From the NCBI RefSeq assembly GCF_002844575.1, contig NZ_PIQO01000003.1, forward strand, positions 62,001-126,000: a DNA stretch of 64,000 nt, written 5' to 3'. Of this stretch, positions 26,505 to 36,608 are shown one piece after another; the stretch's first letter is position 1; each line of letters starts with the position of its first letter. This DNA is from Heyndrickxia camelliae (GTDB lineage Bacteria; Bacillota; Bacilli; Bacillales; Bacillaceae_C). The translations under genes were made by a program, and so were the position numbers. Under the pieces are notes generated by a model that saw nothing but the letters and a program-made list of their open reading frames with translations, did not search any database and had not been told where the DNA came from.

Positions 26505-27359
26505 TTACGATACATAATTTTTAATTTTCGGAAACACCTTTAATGCATTTTGAAAAAATACCTCTTCCCAATGTTCTTCTGGTATAAGTGACTTAATGAA
26601 ATCAATATAGACTGCTATTGGAGCCAGTGGCCAGTCAGTGCCAAATAGCAATCTATCATAGTGATCGCAATAATCAAGTGCATGTTTCAAATGATTGAAA
26701 AATCGACTATTAAGTTTTGCTCTAAAATCGGCTTTCGTTCCTACTAACAGCCCTGATAAGTCAGCATACATATTGGAATTTTTGTAAACTACCTCTGCAC
26801 CTGTCAATACCCAAGGATCTCCGAAATGAGCCATCATAAATCTTACATTACGATACCCTACAGCCACTTCATCTAGCGTTAGTGGGTGGGAATATTTCAA
26901 GAGACCTCTCTCCGAATACGTATCACCTGTATGGAACACAACTGGCAAATCATACTTTTCCGCCAACGCATAAACAGGATCATAAATTTTATCAAAAGCA
27001 TAAAAAGGATAATATCCTAAATAAATTTTAATTCCTACTACATTCGACTTTTGAAGCTCTTTTTCCAAATTTATAAGTGATTTCTCATTTAATGTATAAG
27101 GATTAATACCCGCACAATACATAATGTTAGACGGAATGCTATCTTCTAGATCTAGCCCCATTGGAGTTCTTGCCTCAGGATTCGGAAAACCGGAACTCTC
27201 CGTTTCTGTTAAGCCCATCCCAACTCCTAAAATTACTCCTGTCTCTTCATATTCTTTGATAATTCCTTCATTGGAATAATCAACAAAGGAAAGTTTCTTT
27301 GCTGTATCACGGAATTCCTTTATATTCGATAAATGCATATGAGCGTCAATAATTTTCAC
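26505..27359 (-). CDS. Amidohydrolase-family protein (amidohydrolase_2)
   Basis: A 284-residue TIM-barrel metal hydrolase or decarboxylase of the amidohydrolase_2 group. Metal-site features: IDAHMHLS at the N-terminus (HxH), VVFHTGDTYSERG, FMMAHFGDPW and LLFGTDWPL with the terminal Asp. The start is the GTG at 27359, eight bases after TAGGAG; an ATG at 27395 is further upstream of the site. Substrate unknown. It follows fhs by 41 bp and may share its transcript, which hints at a one-carbon or formamide-type substrate, though only by position. Confidence 0.85.
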   Translation of the reverse strand: MKIIDAHMHLSNIKEFRDTAKKLSFVDYSNEGIIKEYEETGVILGVGMGLTETESSGFPNPEARTPMGLDLEDSIPSNIMYCAGINPYTLNEKSLINLEKELQKSNVVGIKIYLGYYPFYAFDKIYDPVYALAEKYDLPVVFHTGDTYSERGLLKYSHPLTLDEVAVGYRNVRFMMAHFGDPWVLTGAEVVYKNSNMYADLSGLLVGTKADFRAKLNSRFFNHLKHALDYCDHYDRLLFGTDWPLAPIAVYIDFIKSLIPEEHWEEVFFQNALKVFPKIKNYVS

Positions 27360-27400
27360 ATCTATGACTCCTAAAATTTTATTTTTCAAAAACATATGAT

Positions 27401-29089
27401 TTAAAATAATCCGATTGCCCTTCCCTTATCATCAACATCCATGTTATAAGCTGCAGGACGTTTTGGAAGTCCAGGCATGGTCATAATGTCACCCGTGATG
27501 GCAACGATAAAGCCTGCACCAAGCTTTGGTTTTAATTCTCTAACATGGACAATAAAATCTCGCGGTCTTCCTAACTTACTTGGATCATCGGATAAAGAAT
27601 ATTGCGTCTTAGCCATACAAACAGGCAGTTTATCCCAGCCAAACTGTTTAAAATCATTTAATTGTTTTAATGCTTGTGCTGAAAAATCTACATCTTTTCC
27701 TCCATAAACCTGTTGGATAATAGTCCGTATTTTTTCCTCTAATGATGATTCCAATTTATATAACGGTTTAAATGCAGGATGACTATTCTCTATTACATCC
27801 AACACTTTTCGAGCCAACTCAATACCACCTTGCCCACCTTTCTCCCACACTTCCGTTAATGCCACAGAAATACCATTCTTTTCACACCAATTTTGCAAGA
27901 GAGAGATCTCTGATTTAGTATCAGAGGTGAAACGATTAATGGCAACCACAAAAGGCAAACCGAATCGTTCAACGGTTTCTACATGTTTTTTCAGATTTTC
28001 AAGGCCTGCTTCCAGCGCTGCCACATTTTCATCTGATAGCTCATTTTTAGCTACTCCCCCATGCATTTTTAGTGCTCTAATTGTTGCGACTATCACAACA
28101 GCGGAAGGTGTTAGCCCCGCTGATCTCGCCTTGATGTTTAAGAACTTTTCTGCTCCTAAATCTGCACCAAACCCTGATTCGGTAACAACATAATCTGCTA
28201 ATTTCAGTGCTGTTTTTGTTGCCATAACACTGTTACACCCATGTGCAATATTTGCAAAAGGTCCACCGTGGACAAGTGCCGGAGTATGTTCAATCGTTTG
28301 TACTAAGTTTGGTTTAAGCGCTTCTTTTAATAATAAAGCCAGCGCTCCTTCCACTCCTAAATCACCGACGGTAACCGGCTGCTTATCATAATTATAAGCT
28401 ATCACCATTTTTGATAATCGCAGCTTTAGATCTTGTAGGTCGCTTGCTAAACATAAGACCGCCATAATCTCAGAAGCTACCGTTATATCAAAACCATCTT
28501 CCCTCGGTACACCCTGACCTGGTCCACCAAGGCCAATCACAATCTCCCTCAAAGCACGATCATTCAAGTCTAAACATCTTTTCCAAACTATTCTTCTAGG
28601 GTCAATCTGCAGCTGATTTCCTTGTTGAATATGGTTATCCATTAACGCAGCAAGTGCATTGTTTGCCGTTGTTATGGCATGTATATCACCGGTAAAGTGA
28701 AGATTTATATCCTCCATTGGCAGTACCTGAGAATACCCCCCACCAGTAGCGCCACCTTTCATTCCCATAGTAGGACCTAAGGATGGCTCCCGAAGTGCTA
28801 TCATTACTTTTTTGCCAATAGAATGCAAAGCATCACTTAGTCCTACGGTAACAGTAGATTTCCCTTCTCCAGCAGGAGTAGGATTAATGGAAGTGACGAG
28901 AATCAACTTCCCATCTGTATTCGTTTGTACATTATGTATTTTTTCAAAAGAAATCTTAGCTTTATACTTACCGTAAAAATCTAGGTCATCTTCTGTTAAA
29001 CCAATTTTTTTCGCAATATCCTTAATAGGCAATAACGTGGATTGTTGAGCAATTTCAATATCCGATTTTACCATTTTGTTCGTACTCAT
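27401..29089 (-). CDS. fhs: Formate--tetrahydrofolate ligase
   Basis: Makes 10-formyl-tetrahydrofolate from formate, THF and ATP for purine and formyl-Met synthesis. At 562 residues it has family length. The P-loop [15 protein letters not shown] and the signatures [35 protein letters not shown] and [16 protein letters not shown] are present. Start ATG 29089 after GGAGG. Its presence near thyA-dfrA is thematic rather than operonic. Confidence 0.96.
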   Translation of the reverse strand: MSTNKMVKSDIEIAQQSTLLPIKDIAKKIGLTEDDLDFYGKYKAKISFEKIHNVQTNTDGKLILVTSINPTPAGEGKSTVTVGLSDALHSIGKKVMIALREPSLGPTMGMKGGATGGGYSQVLPMEDINLHFTGDIHAITTANNALAALMDNHIQQGNQLQIDPRRIVWKRCLDLNDRALREIVIGLGGPGQGVPREDGFDITVASEIMAVLCLASDLQDLKLRLSKMVIAYNYDKQPVTVGDLGVEGALALLLKEALKPNLVQTIEHTPALVHGGPFANIAHGCNSVMATKTALKLADYVVTESGFGADLGAEKFLNIKARSAGLTPSAVVIVATIRALKMHGGVAKNELSDENVAALEAGLENLKKHVETVERFGLPFVVAINRFTSDTKSEISLLQNWCEKNGISVALTEVWEKGGQGGIELARKVLDVIENSHPAFKPLYKLESSLEEKIRTIIQQVYGGKDVDFSAQALKQLNDFKQFGWDKLPVCMAKTQYSLSDDPSKLGRPRDFIVHVRELKPKLGAGFIVAITGDIMTMPGLPKRPAAYNMDVDDKGRAIGLF

Positions 29090-29147
29090 TTTCTATTTTC
29101 CTCCAGTATACGATTTAATCGACTTTGTTTTATATTTACCCCTAGCG

Positions 29148-29852
29148 CTACCCCTTTGAATCATTCGAGAAATAAACTTCTTCATAAGGCTGTACAACTA
29201 CAAATCCATTACCAGAAAATTTCATTTGTATAGATTCCCCGCTCCCACGTCCGAGAAATGTTTTAAATGACATATCGGTTATAAAGTCCGGTTTTAATTG
29301 TCCAGACCAAGCTACCGTCGCATTTGGATCCGTAAAAACTGGATTATCAGGTGTAACCAATAATGTTAAAGGCTCGTAATGAGAGGTAATAGCGATTCTA
29401 CCTGACCCTTCCAGTCTCACATTAAAAATTCCACCCGCTAGCATTCCTGCAATCCGTTTCATTAGTTTTATATCCCATTCGATGCTTTGTTCAAAAGCTA
29501 ATAAATTGTTCCCGTTCACAATGATAGCATCCTCTTTCAAATGGAGAATGGAAATTTTTTTGCCTTGATCTGCAATATACAATTTCCCATTTCCTGTTGC
29601 TTTCATTAATGATGTCCCTTCCCCTGTTAATGCCTTTTTAAACAGTCTGCCAAGACCATGTTCAAGAATTCCCTCACGTTCAAATTTGATATTGCCGCGA
29701 TAAGAAACCATAGACCCAGCCTTTGCCCATACTTGACCATTTAAATTGATTTCAAGAAGCCTCGGTGTTTCTAGTTCAAATAAGCCTTGATGCTTATCCT
29801 CTTGCAATGTCTTTTGGATAAACTCTTCTATCGAATATCTTGAATCCTCCAT
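29148..29852 (-). CDS. AIM24-family protein
   Basis: A 234-residue protein of the AIM24/TIGR00266 family, a beta-trefoil-like double-psi fold named after a mitochondrial protein; bacterial members have no settled role. Family features: LNGQVWAKAGSMVSYRGNIKFE, GEGTSLMKATGNGKLYIAD, VNGNNLLAFEQSIEWDI and MKFSGNGFVVVQPYEE at the end. Its ATG overlaps the methyltransferase stop by one base (TAATG), so the pair is coupled. Confidence 0.85.
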   Translation of the reverse strand: MEDSRYSIEEFIQKTLQEDKHQGLFELETPRLLEINLNGQVWAKAGSMVSYRGNIKFEREGILEHGLGRLFKKALTGEGTSLMKATGNGKLYIADQGKKISILHLKEDAIIVNGNNLLAFEQSIEWDIKLMKRIAGMLAGGIFNVRLEGSGRIAITSHYEPLTLLVTPDNPVFTDPNATVAWSGQLKPDFITDMSFKTFLGRGSGESIQMKFSGNGFVVVQPYEEVYFSNDSKG

Positions 29853-30544
29853 TATTTATCACCTCTATTAGTTGTTTTTTTAAAAATAAATAGAGTGATA
29901 AAACTTAGTGCCTGCTTTAGCTCATTCGAAAGCTCCTTTAGATGATTTTCTGTAACGCCACGTTTATAAACCTTTGATTCGGCTACCTTTTCCCAACCAT
30001 GTTTCATCGCTAGTTTTTCAAATTCCCAAGGCATCATTGTATTACATATCGCTTCCTTGCCTTCTAATCTTGGGAAACTATTCATTCTAGGCATTGCTGT
30101 CGGTCCTAAAATACCAAAACACCCATAGCCATCAATTGTTAATATTCTTTTCATTTCATCAAGTGCTTCTAGCGGTCTCTCTATCCATTCTAAAGAATTA
30201 ATGGCCATTACACTGTTAAATTCACCGTCCTTAAATGGGGTTTTTAGTAAACTGCCTTGAACAAAGGTCACATCATCGTTTTCATAGTTTTTGGCTAGTG
30301 CAACCATTTTATCGGAAATATCCATTCCTACTACTTTATATCCTTTCTTACTCAATAAAAAAGAACCATATCCATCGCCACAGCCTAAATCAGCAACCCG
30401 TCCTTTAGGTATGTGTTTGGTGAAAAATGGAATAATTTCTCTTCTGCTGCCATGTAACCACATATTTTGAGATTTGGAATGCCAGTTTTCCGCATTTTGA
30501 TCCCAACTTCTCTTGGTTTCTTGTTCCCATGAAAATGAATTCAC
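29852..30544 (-). CDS. Class I SAM-dependent methyltransferase
   Basis: A 230-residue methyltransferase with the class I fold: motif I VADLGCGDGYGSFLLS, motif II GMDISDKMVALA, then VTFVQGSLLKTPF and the UbiE-like FNSVMAINSLEWIERP. The N-terminal WDQNAENWHSKS helps to place it with small-molecule methyltransferases. Substrate unknown. Starts with GTG 30544 after AAGGGGGG. Upstream gene of the AIM24 pair. Confidence 0.9.
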   Translation of the reverse strand: MNSFSWEQETKRSWDQNAENWHSKSQNMWLHGSRREIIPFFTKHIPKGRVADLGCGDGYGSFLLSKKGYKVVGMDISDKMVALAKNYENDDVTFVQGSLLKTPFKDGEFNSVMAINSLEWIERPLEALDEMKRILTIDGYGCFGILGPTAMPRMNSFPRLEGKEAICNTMMPWEFEKLAMKHGWEKVAESKVYKRGVTENHLKELSNELKQALSFITLFIFKKTTNRGDK

Positions 30545-30709
30545 TTAATTCCCCCCTTAATTCACAAATCTCTTATAAAATATTAAATATTTATGTTTGA
30601 ATTCCCTCTAATTTAACCAAAATATTATTATCCTTTCATTTTCATCACATCTTTATCCTCTATCTTTGTGATGAATAAATGGAATATCATAAGCAAGGGA
30701 GTAATTTAA

Positions 30710-30928
30710 ATGGAACACATTATCAAGGTTCAACGAAATTATAAAGGTGAAATTATTAGTTTCGAAACATCGGAGGGAAGAATCATTTCCTACCGAAAGG
30801 CACTTATGGAAACAGAAGATGGCATAATCGAAGGTACAAATATTGACTGGAATCATGATGGAAATGTCTATTTATATAATAGTGATGAAAATGATAAAAA
30901 CTTCTCAAATTATCCTCCGATATATTAA
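30710..30928 (+). CDS. DUF3892-like small protein
   Basis: A 72-residue beta-rich protein resembling the DUF3892 family (IIKVQRNYKGEIISFETSEGRIISYRKAL, then EGTNIDWNHDGNVYLY). Function unknown; homologues are common in Firmicutes as single genes. Start ATG 30710 after AAGGGAG. Its terminator hairpin begins at 30942 but is now split by the inserted IS3-family element. Confidence 0.75.
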   Translation: MEHIIKVQRNYKGEIISFETSEGRIISYRKALMETEDGIIEGTNIDWNHDGNVYLYNSDENDKNFSNYPPIY

Positions 30929-31057
30929 AACCATATAAAAAAAGAACCATCAAAGTTTGAACTATACCCCCGGATACTGGACACTGATAAAAAAAGTGCC
31001 CAATATCCGGGGTTTTTATGTTTAAATAGATTTAATGAATATGGGCGGAGGATTACT

Positions 31058-31489
31058 ATGAGTAAGAATATATAAAATGAATTTCAAATCAAAGAACTTG
31101 AGAAGAATCCTAATATTTCGAGTGTTTCCGACCGGTAAATCTCTTACAGTCCGGAATTTAAGATGAAAACAGTAACAGAGTATAAAAGTGGTAAAACTCT
31201 ATCCCAAATCTTTATTGAACATGGTTTCGATTTAGAGATGATTGGGAAGGAACAGCCTAAGCGTTGCCTAAAACGCTGGCGAGATACTTTTCGGAAATTT
31301 GGAGAGGAAGGTTTCCTTACAGAACGTCGTGGCAAAGGGAGTACGGGACGCCCTTCTTCAAAAGAGCTTTCTATAGAAGATAAACTTAGAAAGGCAGAGC
31401 CAAGGATTAAGTTTCTTGAGGCAGAGAATGATTTCTTAAAAAAGCTAGAGGAGTTAGAAAGGCAGGCGGTGAAGAAAAAACAATCCTAA
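31058..31489 (+). pseudogene. IS3-family orfA (HTH protein), inactivated
   Basis: The frame starts ATG AGT AAG at 31058 and is broken by TAA at 31073-31075 and TAA at 31136-31138; homologous reading continues across both (EFQIKELEKNPN, SYSPEFKMKTVTEY). From 31163 an intact 108-residue remainder has the helix-turn-helix segment PKRCLKRWRDTFRKFGEEGF and a C-terminal leucine-zipper-like helix (KFLEAENDFLKKLEELERQ). An A6 run at 31475-31480 is the probable programmed -1 slip site into orfB. Confidence 0.85.
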
Positions 31490-32391
31490 CTACAGATGAG
31501 AAGTATACTTTAATCGAGAAAACTATTAGAACACATCAGTTAAAGAAGTCTGTATCCTACCTATGTGAACGGGCTGGTATAAGCAGAAGTGGCTACTATG
31601 ATTGATTGAATGCTTCACCAATACGTGCACATCGTGACGAACAGGATGAAATGGACATAAAGTTAATCCAAGAAGTCTTCTTAAACAAAAAAGAAAAGAT
31701 AGGCGCTCTCCAAATTAAAATGATTATGGAGAATGATTATTCAGTTGTCATGAATCATAAGAAAATTAGGCGTCTGATGGCAAAGTATAATCTTGAAACA
31801 AAGGTTAGAAAAGCAAATCCTTATCGAAAGATGGCAAAGGCAACTCAGGAACATTTAACTTGCCCTAATCTTCTTAGCCGGGAGTTCGTTCAAGAGGAGC
31901 CAGGGAAAGTCCTGCTTACAGACATTACATATCTCTATTATGGAAAAGGCCAAAAAGCATATCTCTCTTGTGTAAAGAACGGATCTACAAGAGAAATTGT
32001 TGCTTATCACCTGTCCACATCCTTAACAATGGATATCGTTTATGAGACTTTAAAAAAACTAAAACAAGCTATTGGCCATCATTTTCATCCAGAAGCCATA
32101 TTACATTCTGATCAAGGCTTCCACTATACTCACCCCTTGTTCCAAAGTAAAGTAAAAAAGCTTGGTCTAACACAATCCATGTCCCGAAAGGGAAATTGTT
32201 GGTACAATGCACCGATGGAAAGCTTCTTTGGTCACTTTAAGGATTTGGCAGATTATAAATCACTTGATAATTTAAAAGATGTTAAAAGTGAAGTAGATCG
32301 AGTAATCGAGGAGTATAACAATTATCGTTACCAATGGGGATTGAATAAAATGACCCCGGTACAATACCGGAGTCATCAAATATCTGCTTAG
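31472..32391 (+). pseudogene. IS3-family orfB (DDE transposase), inactivated
   Basis: In the -1 frame relative to orfA, homology starts at the A6 slip site and is broken by TGA at 31603-31605 (GYYD-stop-LNAS), where relatives read Trp, so TGG became TGA. The rest is a 261-residue integrase core with catalytic Asp in LLTDITYL, Asp in LHSDQGFHYTHP and Glu in MESFFGHFKD, all retained, plus the C-terminal YNNYRYQWGLNKMTPVQYR. The element could move only if supplied with transposase from elsewhere. Confidence 0.87.
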
Positions 32392-32452
32392 CACTTTTTT
32401 TAAACTGTCCGTAAACTGGGTTACAGTTCAGTTTTGAAGGTTCTTTTCTTTT

Positions 32453-32878
32453 TTATAACTCTTCTTCATTTTTCTCTTGTAATACTTTTAATGCTGTAAC
32501 CCGTTCTGGATTTTCCTCAAAAAACTGTACTAAATCACCGATTCTATCGATAGAATTCCAGCTTAAATGATGTTCAATTCCTTCAACGTCCTGATAAATG
32601 TTTTCCTCTTTAACACCGATTATTTGAAGAAATTTTTCTAATAGATCATGACGATCTACTAATCGTTTTCCAATTTTCTTACCTTTCGATGTTAATACTA
32701 AGCCACGGTATTTTTCATATACTAAATAATCATCTTTATCTAGCTTTTGTACCATTTTTGTTACCGAGGAGGGATGGACAGAAAGAGCTTCTGCAATATC
32801 TGATACACGTGCATAACCTTTACTTTCAATCAATAAATAAATTTGTTCTATATAATCTTCCATACTTGGTGTTGGCAT
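32453..32878 (-). CDS. mntR: Manganese-responsive regulator MntR (DtxR family)
   Basis: Dimeric Mn2+-activated repressor of manganese uptake genes. The 141 residues start [14 protein letters not shown], and every known metal ligand of B. subtilis MntR is at its usual number: Asp8, Glu11, His77, Glu99, Glu102, His103. The winged HTH is [23 protein letters not shown] start it at ATG 32878 after GGGGGT rather than at the ATG at 32929, which would add a non-homologous tail. The IS copy lies just downstream of its stop and disrupts its terminator. Confidence 0.95.
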   Translation of the reverse strand: MPTPSMEDYIEQIYLLIESKGYARVSDIAEALSVHPSSVTKMVQKLDKDDYLVYEKYRGLVLTSKGKKIGKRLVDRHDLLEKFLQIIGVKEENIYQDVEGIEHHLSWNSIDRIGDLVQFFEENPERVTALKVLQEKNEEEL

Positions 32879-33548
<670 letters not shown>

Positions 33549-33561
33549 TTATAAAATGAAC

Positions 33562-33593
33562 AAGGCTGGCATTTTAATATGTCAGCCTTTTAT
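33562..33593 (+). terminator. Terminator of cspD
   Basis: AAGGCTGGCAT / ATGTCAGCCTT with a 6-nt loop and a T-rich tail. Confidence 0.85.
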
Positions 33594-33620
33594 TGTTCAT
33601 TTACTTATGTTTACAAAAAA

Positions 33621-33797
33621 CTAGGTCAGTCTTTTTCCAACTTCCTTTAATTTCTCACCTATCGTGCACTTTTCAATACAAAAACGATGGGCATATGTCT
33701 TACTATGTTCCTTTTGTAAGGTAGATTTTATAAAGCACCCTTCACAATAATATTCTATGATAGAATCAACTTCCTGCAAGAGTTTTTTCCTTTCCAT
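33621..33797 (-). CDS. ypeQ: YpeQ-like small zinc-finger protein
   Basis: A hidden 58-residue gene. Four cysteines in two knuckles, CEGC near residue 18 and CIEKC near residue 40, with YAHRF just before the second; this is the pattern of the zinc-finger family of B. subtilis YpeQ, which also lies beside cspD. Start ATG 33797 after GGAAGAG. Function unknown; zinc or nucleic-acid binding is inference. Confidence 0.85.
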   Translation of the reverse strand: MERKKLLQEVDSIIEYYCEGCFIKSTLQKEHSKTYAHRFCIEKCTIGEKLKEVGKRLT

Positions 33798-33884
33798 TCA
33801 ATCTCTTCCTTTTATAGCTATTTTCTATAATGGTGTTCTAATTTGGCAACTAACAACAATGTTTAAGAAAATAGCCTAAATAAA

Positions 33885-34541
33885 TTAGTTTATCTTTAAA
33901 TGACTAGAAATATCCTTCCCTTCCAGTGCTTGTGAGGCTAGCTGATCTGCCTCTTTATTATCCTTACGTGAAATTGGCATGTAAGTAGGTTTTATTCCAA
34001 GTACTTTTAACTTTTCCTCTATCCTATCTAGCCAATCATTTAATACCTTCTCAAAGCACGGCCACTCTCCAGATAATTGTTTTAGAACACCTTGAGAATC
34101 CCCTTTGATTATGCAGGGCACGTGATGAGCTTGTATTTCCTCCAATAAAGCAACAGCATTATACAATGCAATATACTCTGCTTCATTATTGGTTTGAATC
34201 GAATCGATTTTTGCATTTTGCCGATATCTAAATTTCTCTGTACCGATTTGGTAATAAAGAACCATGCCAATCCCCGCGGTTCCAGATTGTCGATCAAATC
34301 CTCCGTCAAAATATATCGTACAATTGCTGGGTTCTTTTTTTACTTGGTCTTTTAACTTTAAGTATTCTTTTTTAGTCCATTCCGTTCCCATTTCATCTAT
34401 TATCATCAAGTCCTTTACACGTCCAGTATTATAAATATCATCCAAAGATCTATCCAATAATTCTTGGGATATCCAATCGGATTCAAAAGGTATTTCGGCT
34501 GTTTTTGCACCTCGGTACAGCCATTTAATTTTCACTTTCAT
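33885..34541 (-). CDS. ypeP: RNase H-fold protein YpeP
   Basis: A 218-residue protein with an N-terminal extension (1-75) and a C-terminal RNase HI-like domain (about 76-205). The acidic catalytic set of RNase H is traceable: TIYFDGGFD, NNEAEYIAL, IKGDSQGVL and RKDNKEADQLA. B. subtilis YpeP has this layout and place; activity of the family has been uncertain. Start ATG 34541, seven bases after GAGGTG. Probably one transcript with ypeQ. Confidence 0.85.
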   Translation of the reverse strand: MKVKIKWLYRGAKTAEIPFESDWISQELLDRSLDDIYNTGRVKDLMIIDEMGTEWTKKEYLKLKDQVKKEPSNCTIYFDGGFDRQSGTAGIGMVLYYQIGTEKFRYRQNAKIDSIQTNNEAEYIALYNAVALLEEIQAHHVPCIIKGDSQGVLKQLSGEWPCFEKVLNDWLDRIEEKLKVLGIKPTYMPISRKDNKEADQLASQALEGKDISSHLKIN

Positions 34542-34789
34542 ATCATAGCACCTCATAAGATGAAATTAAAACGATTTACTTTTTAACATTCATTATACCA
34601 ATAATCGTATACAGCAATTCCATGATATTGTAAGTTTTTTGCGGTAAATTTTCGTGTAAACTTTTATTATAAAATATAACAAGTTTATAAAAATTATGAT
34701 ATTCTAACTGATATGCACTGTATAAAAGGAAAAATTGATAACTATATATAATTAGTAGCTTTCACCCTTACAATGAAGGAGAATGACCA

Positions 34790-35200
34790 TTGATTGAGGT
34801 ATATATTGATGGAGCAAGTGCCGGCGATCCTGGTGACAGTGGTGCTGGTGTCTTTATTAAAGTAAATGGCAAGGTGGAACGATATGCTATTCCACTTGGG
34901 CAAAAAAACAATCATGAAGCAGAGTATTTAGCTTTAATTAAGAGTTTGGAAATTTGCATTAAAAATGGATTTAAAATAATTTCGGTCCGTTCTGATTCAA
35001 AGGCAGTCGTTCAAGCAGTTGAGAAAGAATTTGCTAAAAAAGAACCATATCGGTCACTGCTTGAAGAAGCACTGAAATTAACAAAACAATTAGATTTATT
35101 TTTTATCAAATGGGTTCCTAGTTCAGAAAATAAAACAGCTGATGAACTCGCAAGAAAAGCAATACGTTTGAATAAAAAAGAGGGATTACAGCATGAGTAA
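34790..35200 (+). CDS. ypdQ: RNase H-like protein YpdQ
   Basis: A 136-residue stand-alone RNase HI fold: IEVYIDGASAGDPGDSGAGV with the first Asp, NNHEAEYLALI with Glu, VRSDSKAVVQ with Asp and ENKTADELARKA with the last Asp. Thus all four acidic positions are kept. Start TTG 34790 after AAGGAG. Its end overlaps the EamA gene by 8 bp, so the pair is co-translated. Second RNase H-fold gene within 1 kb, on the opposite strand. Confidence 0.88.
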   Translation: MIEVYIDGASAGDPGDSGAGVFIKVNGKVERYAIPLGQKNNHEAEYLALIKSLEICIKNGFKIISVRSDSKAVVQAVEKEFAKKEPYRSLLEEALKLTKQLDLFFIKWVPSSENKTADELARKAIRLNKKEGLQHE

Positions 35201-36122
35201 AAGATTTTGGGCAGAATTTGGCTTATTGCTTGTTGCATTCATTTGGGGCACTACTTTTGTAGTTGTTCAAAATGCTATAGAATTTTTGCCTCCGCTTACG
35301 TTCAATGCGGTACGTTTTTTTATCGCAGGCATTATCCTTTTTATTATCTATCTACTACAAGAAAAAGGGAAAATAACAGCTACAGGAAGACAACTACTTC
35401 CGGGGATTTTGCTTGGTATATGTTTATTTGTCGGTTATGCTTTTCAAACAATGGGACTTATGTATACTACCCCCTCAAAAGCTGGTTTTATCACGGGATT
35501 AAGTGTAGTCATGGTACCATTATTAACCTTTCTAATCTATAAAAACCATCCGACACCAAAAACAATAATGGGTTCTATTGGGGCTGCCTTGGGGCTATAT
35601 TTACTAGCTGCCAAAAATAGCACTGGTCTTTCCATTGGGGATGGCTTGGTTCTTATTTGTGCCTTCGGATTTGCTTTTCATATTATTTTAACAGACCATG
35701 TTACAAAAAAAGTTCCTGTCTTGTTGTTAACAACTGTGCAAATTTTCACCGTAGCTCTATTATGTGCGATTAGTGCCATAGTATTTGAAAACTGGAAGGT
35801 GGTACTGCAATCCAGCCATATATTTTCCAACACAACCATAATGGCGATAATTATAACTGCGGTATTAGGAACAGCATTTGCCTTTTTTATGCAAATGAAC
35901 GCACAAAGATTTACCTCTCCGACAAGAGTGGGGATTATTTTAACAATGGAACCTGTTTTCGCAGCTATCACATCCTTTATCACCATAAACGAAAGATTAT
36001 CTTTTTATGGTATCATCGGTTGTATTTTAATCTTTTTCGGAATGATCATCAGCGAACTTCCTATTGAAAAAACAATTCCTTTTTCTTTCTTAAAGAAACG
36101 ATTTTTAGACAGAAAATTGTAG
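35193..36122 (+). CDS. EamA/DMT-family transporter
   Basis: A 309-residue membrane protein of the drug/metabolite transporter superfamily: ten helices in two EamA repeats, with WGTTFVVVQNAI in the first helix and PVFAAITSFI in the second repeat. Substrate unknown; relatives export amino acids or drugs. Start ATG 35193 after AAAGAGG, overlapping ypdQ. Ends at a shared terminator. Confidence 0.9.
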   Translation: MSKRFWAEFGLLLVAFIWGTTFVVVQNAIEFLPPLTFNAVRFFIAGIILFIIYLLQEKGKITATGRQLLPGILLGICLFVGYAFQTMGLMYTTPSKAGFITGLSVVMVPLLTFLIYKNHPTPKTIMGSIGAALGLYLLAAKNSTGLSIGDGLVLICAFGFAFHIILTDHVTKKVPVLLLTTVQIFTVALLCAISAIVFENWKVVLQSSHIFSNTTIMAIIITAVLGTAFAFFMQMNAQRFTSPTRVGIILTMEPVFAAITSFITINERLSFYGIIGCILIFFGMIISELPIEKTIPFSFLKKRFLDRKL

Positions 36123-36127
36123 AACAA

Positions 36128-36155
36128 AAAAAGAGGTGTTTTTTCACCTCTTTTT
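36128..36155. terminator. Bidirectional terminator
   Basis: AAAAAGAGGTG / CACCTCTTTTT, an 11-bp perfect stem with a 6-nt T loop, between convergent genes. Confidence 0.88.
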
Positions 36156-36435
36156 ATATTGTCAATAAACCAATCTTCTCAGCATATTTAAATGCATGAT
36201 TTCTGGAATGAATATTATTATGTTTTAACGATTCTAGTAATGAAATATAGAAGCTTCCATCAAATTCTTTTTGTGTTTTTAATGTAATTTCGATTGCGGC
36301 TTTTATGATGGAGTCACTTGCAGCTGTGTATTGTTTTCCAAAATAGATAAAGCCAATAACATCATCGGCAAATTTAAAGCCTTTTCTGCGAAGATCCAAT
36401 AAAAAATCATCTAATGGTAATTCTTTTTTTTTCAA
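36154..36435 (-). CDS. Small helical protein, DUF6123-like
   Basis: A 93-residue soluble protein that I tentatively put with DUF6123 because of the FKFADDVIGFIYFGKQYT and FDGSFYISLLESL segments; function unknown. Mostly alpha-helical, basic N-terminus, no cysteines. Start ATG 36435 in a weak ribosome context (GGGAGAG). Convergent with the EamA gene and divergent from sspL. Confidence 0.65.
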   Translation of the reverse strand: MKKKELPLDDFLLDLRRKGFKFADDVIGFIYFGKQYTAASDSIIKAAIEITLKTQKEFDGSFYISLLESLKHNNIHSRNHAFKYAEKIGLLTI

Positions 36436-36608
36436 ATACTCTCCCTCACTAACCTGTCACCTAGAAGTAATCCCCTTATTCACCTTTTTTATTTTACAAT
36501 ATTTTTATTTGCATGACTATATAGCTGATTATGAAAATCCTTTAAATTAATATAACTGAATAATTACATTAGAAAATTGGGGATTCTAGTAAAATGGAGG
36601 TGAGGGAA

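Larger units (their letters stand above)
30958..32430 (+). mobile_element. IS3-family insertion sequence, degenerate copy
   Basis: About 1.47 kb. The left end TGAACTATACCCC and the reverse complement of the right end, TGAACTGTAACCC, are imperfect inverted repeats that run on to a shared AAAAAAAGTGC about 40 bp in. A GTT triplet flanks both ends (30955-30957 and 32431-32433), as a 3-bp target duplication. It carries the usual two overlapping reading frames with a DDE transposase, both broken by stops. Inserted between the DUF3892 gene and mntR. Confidence 0.88.
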
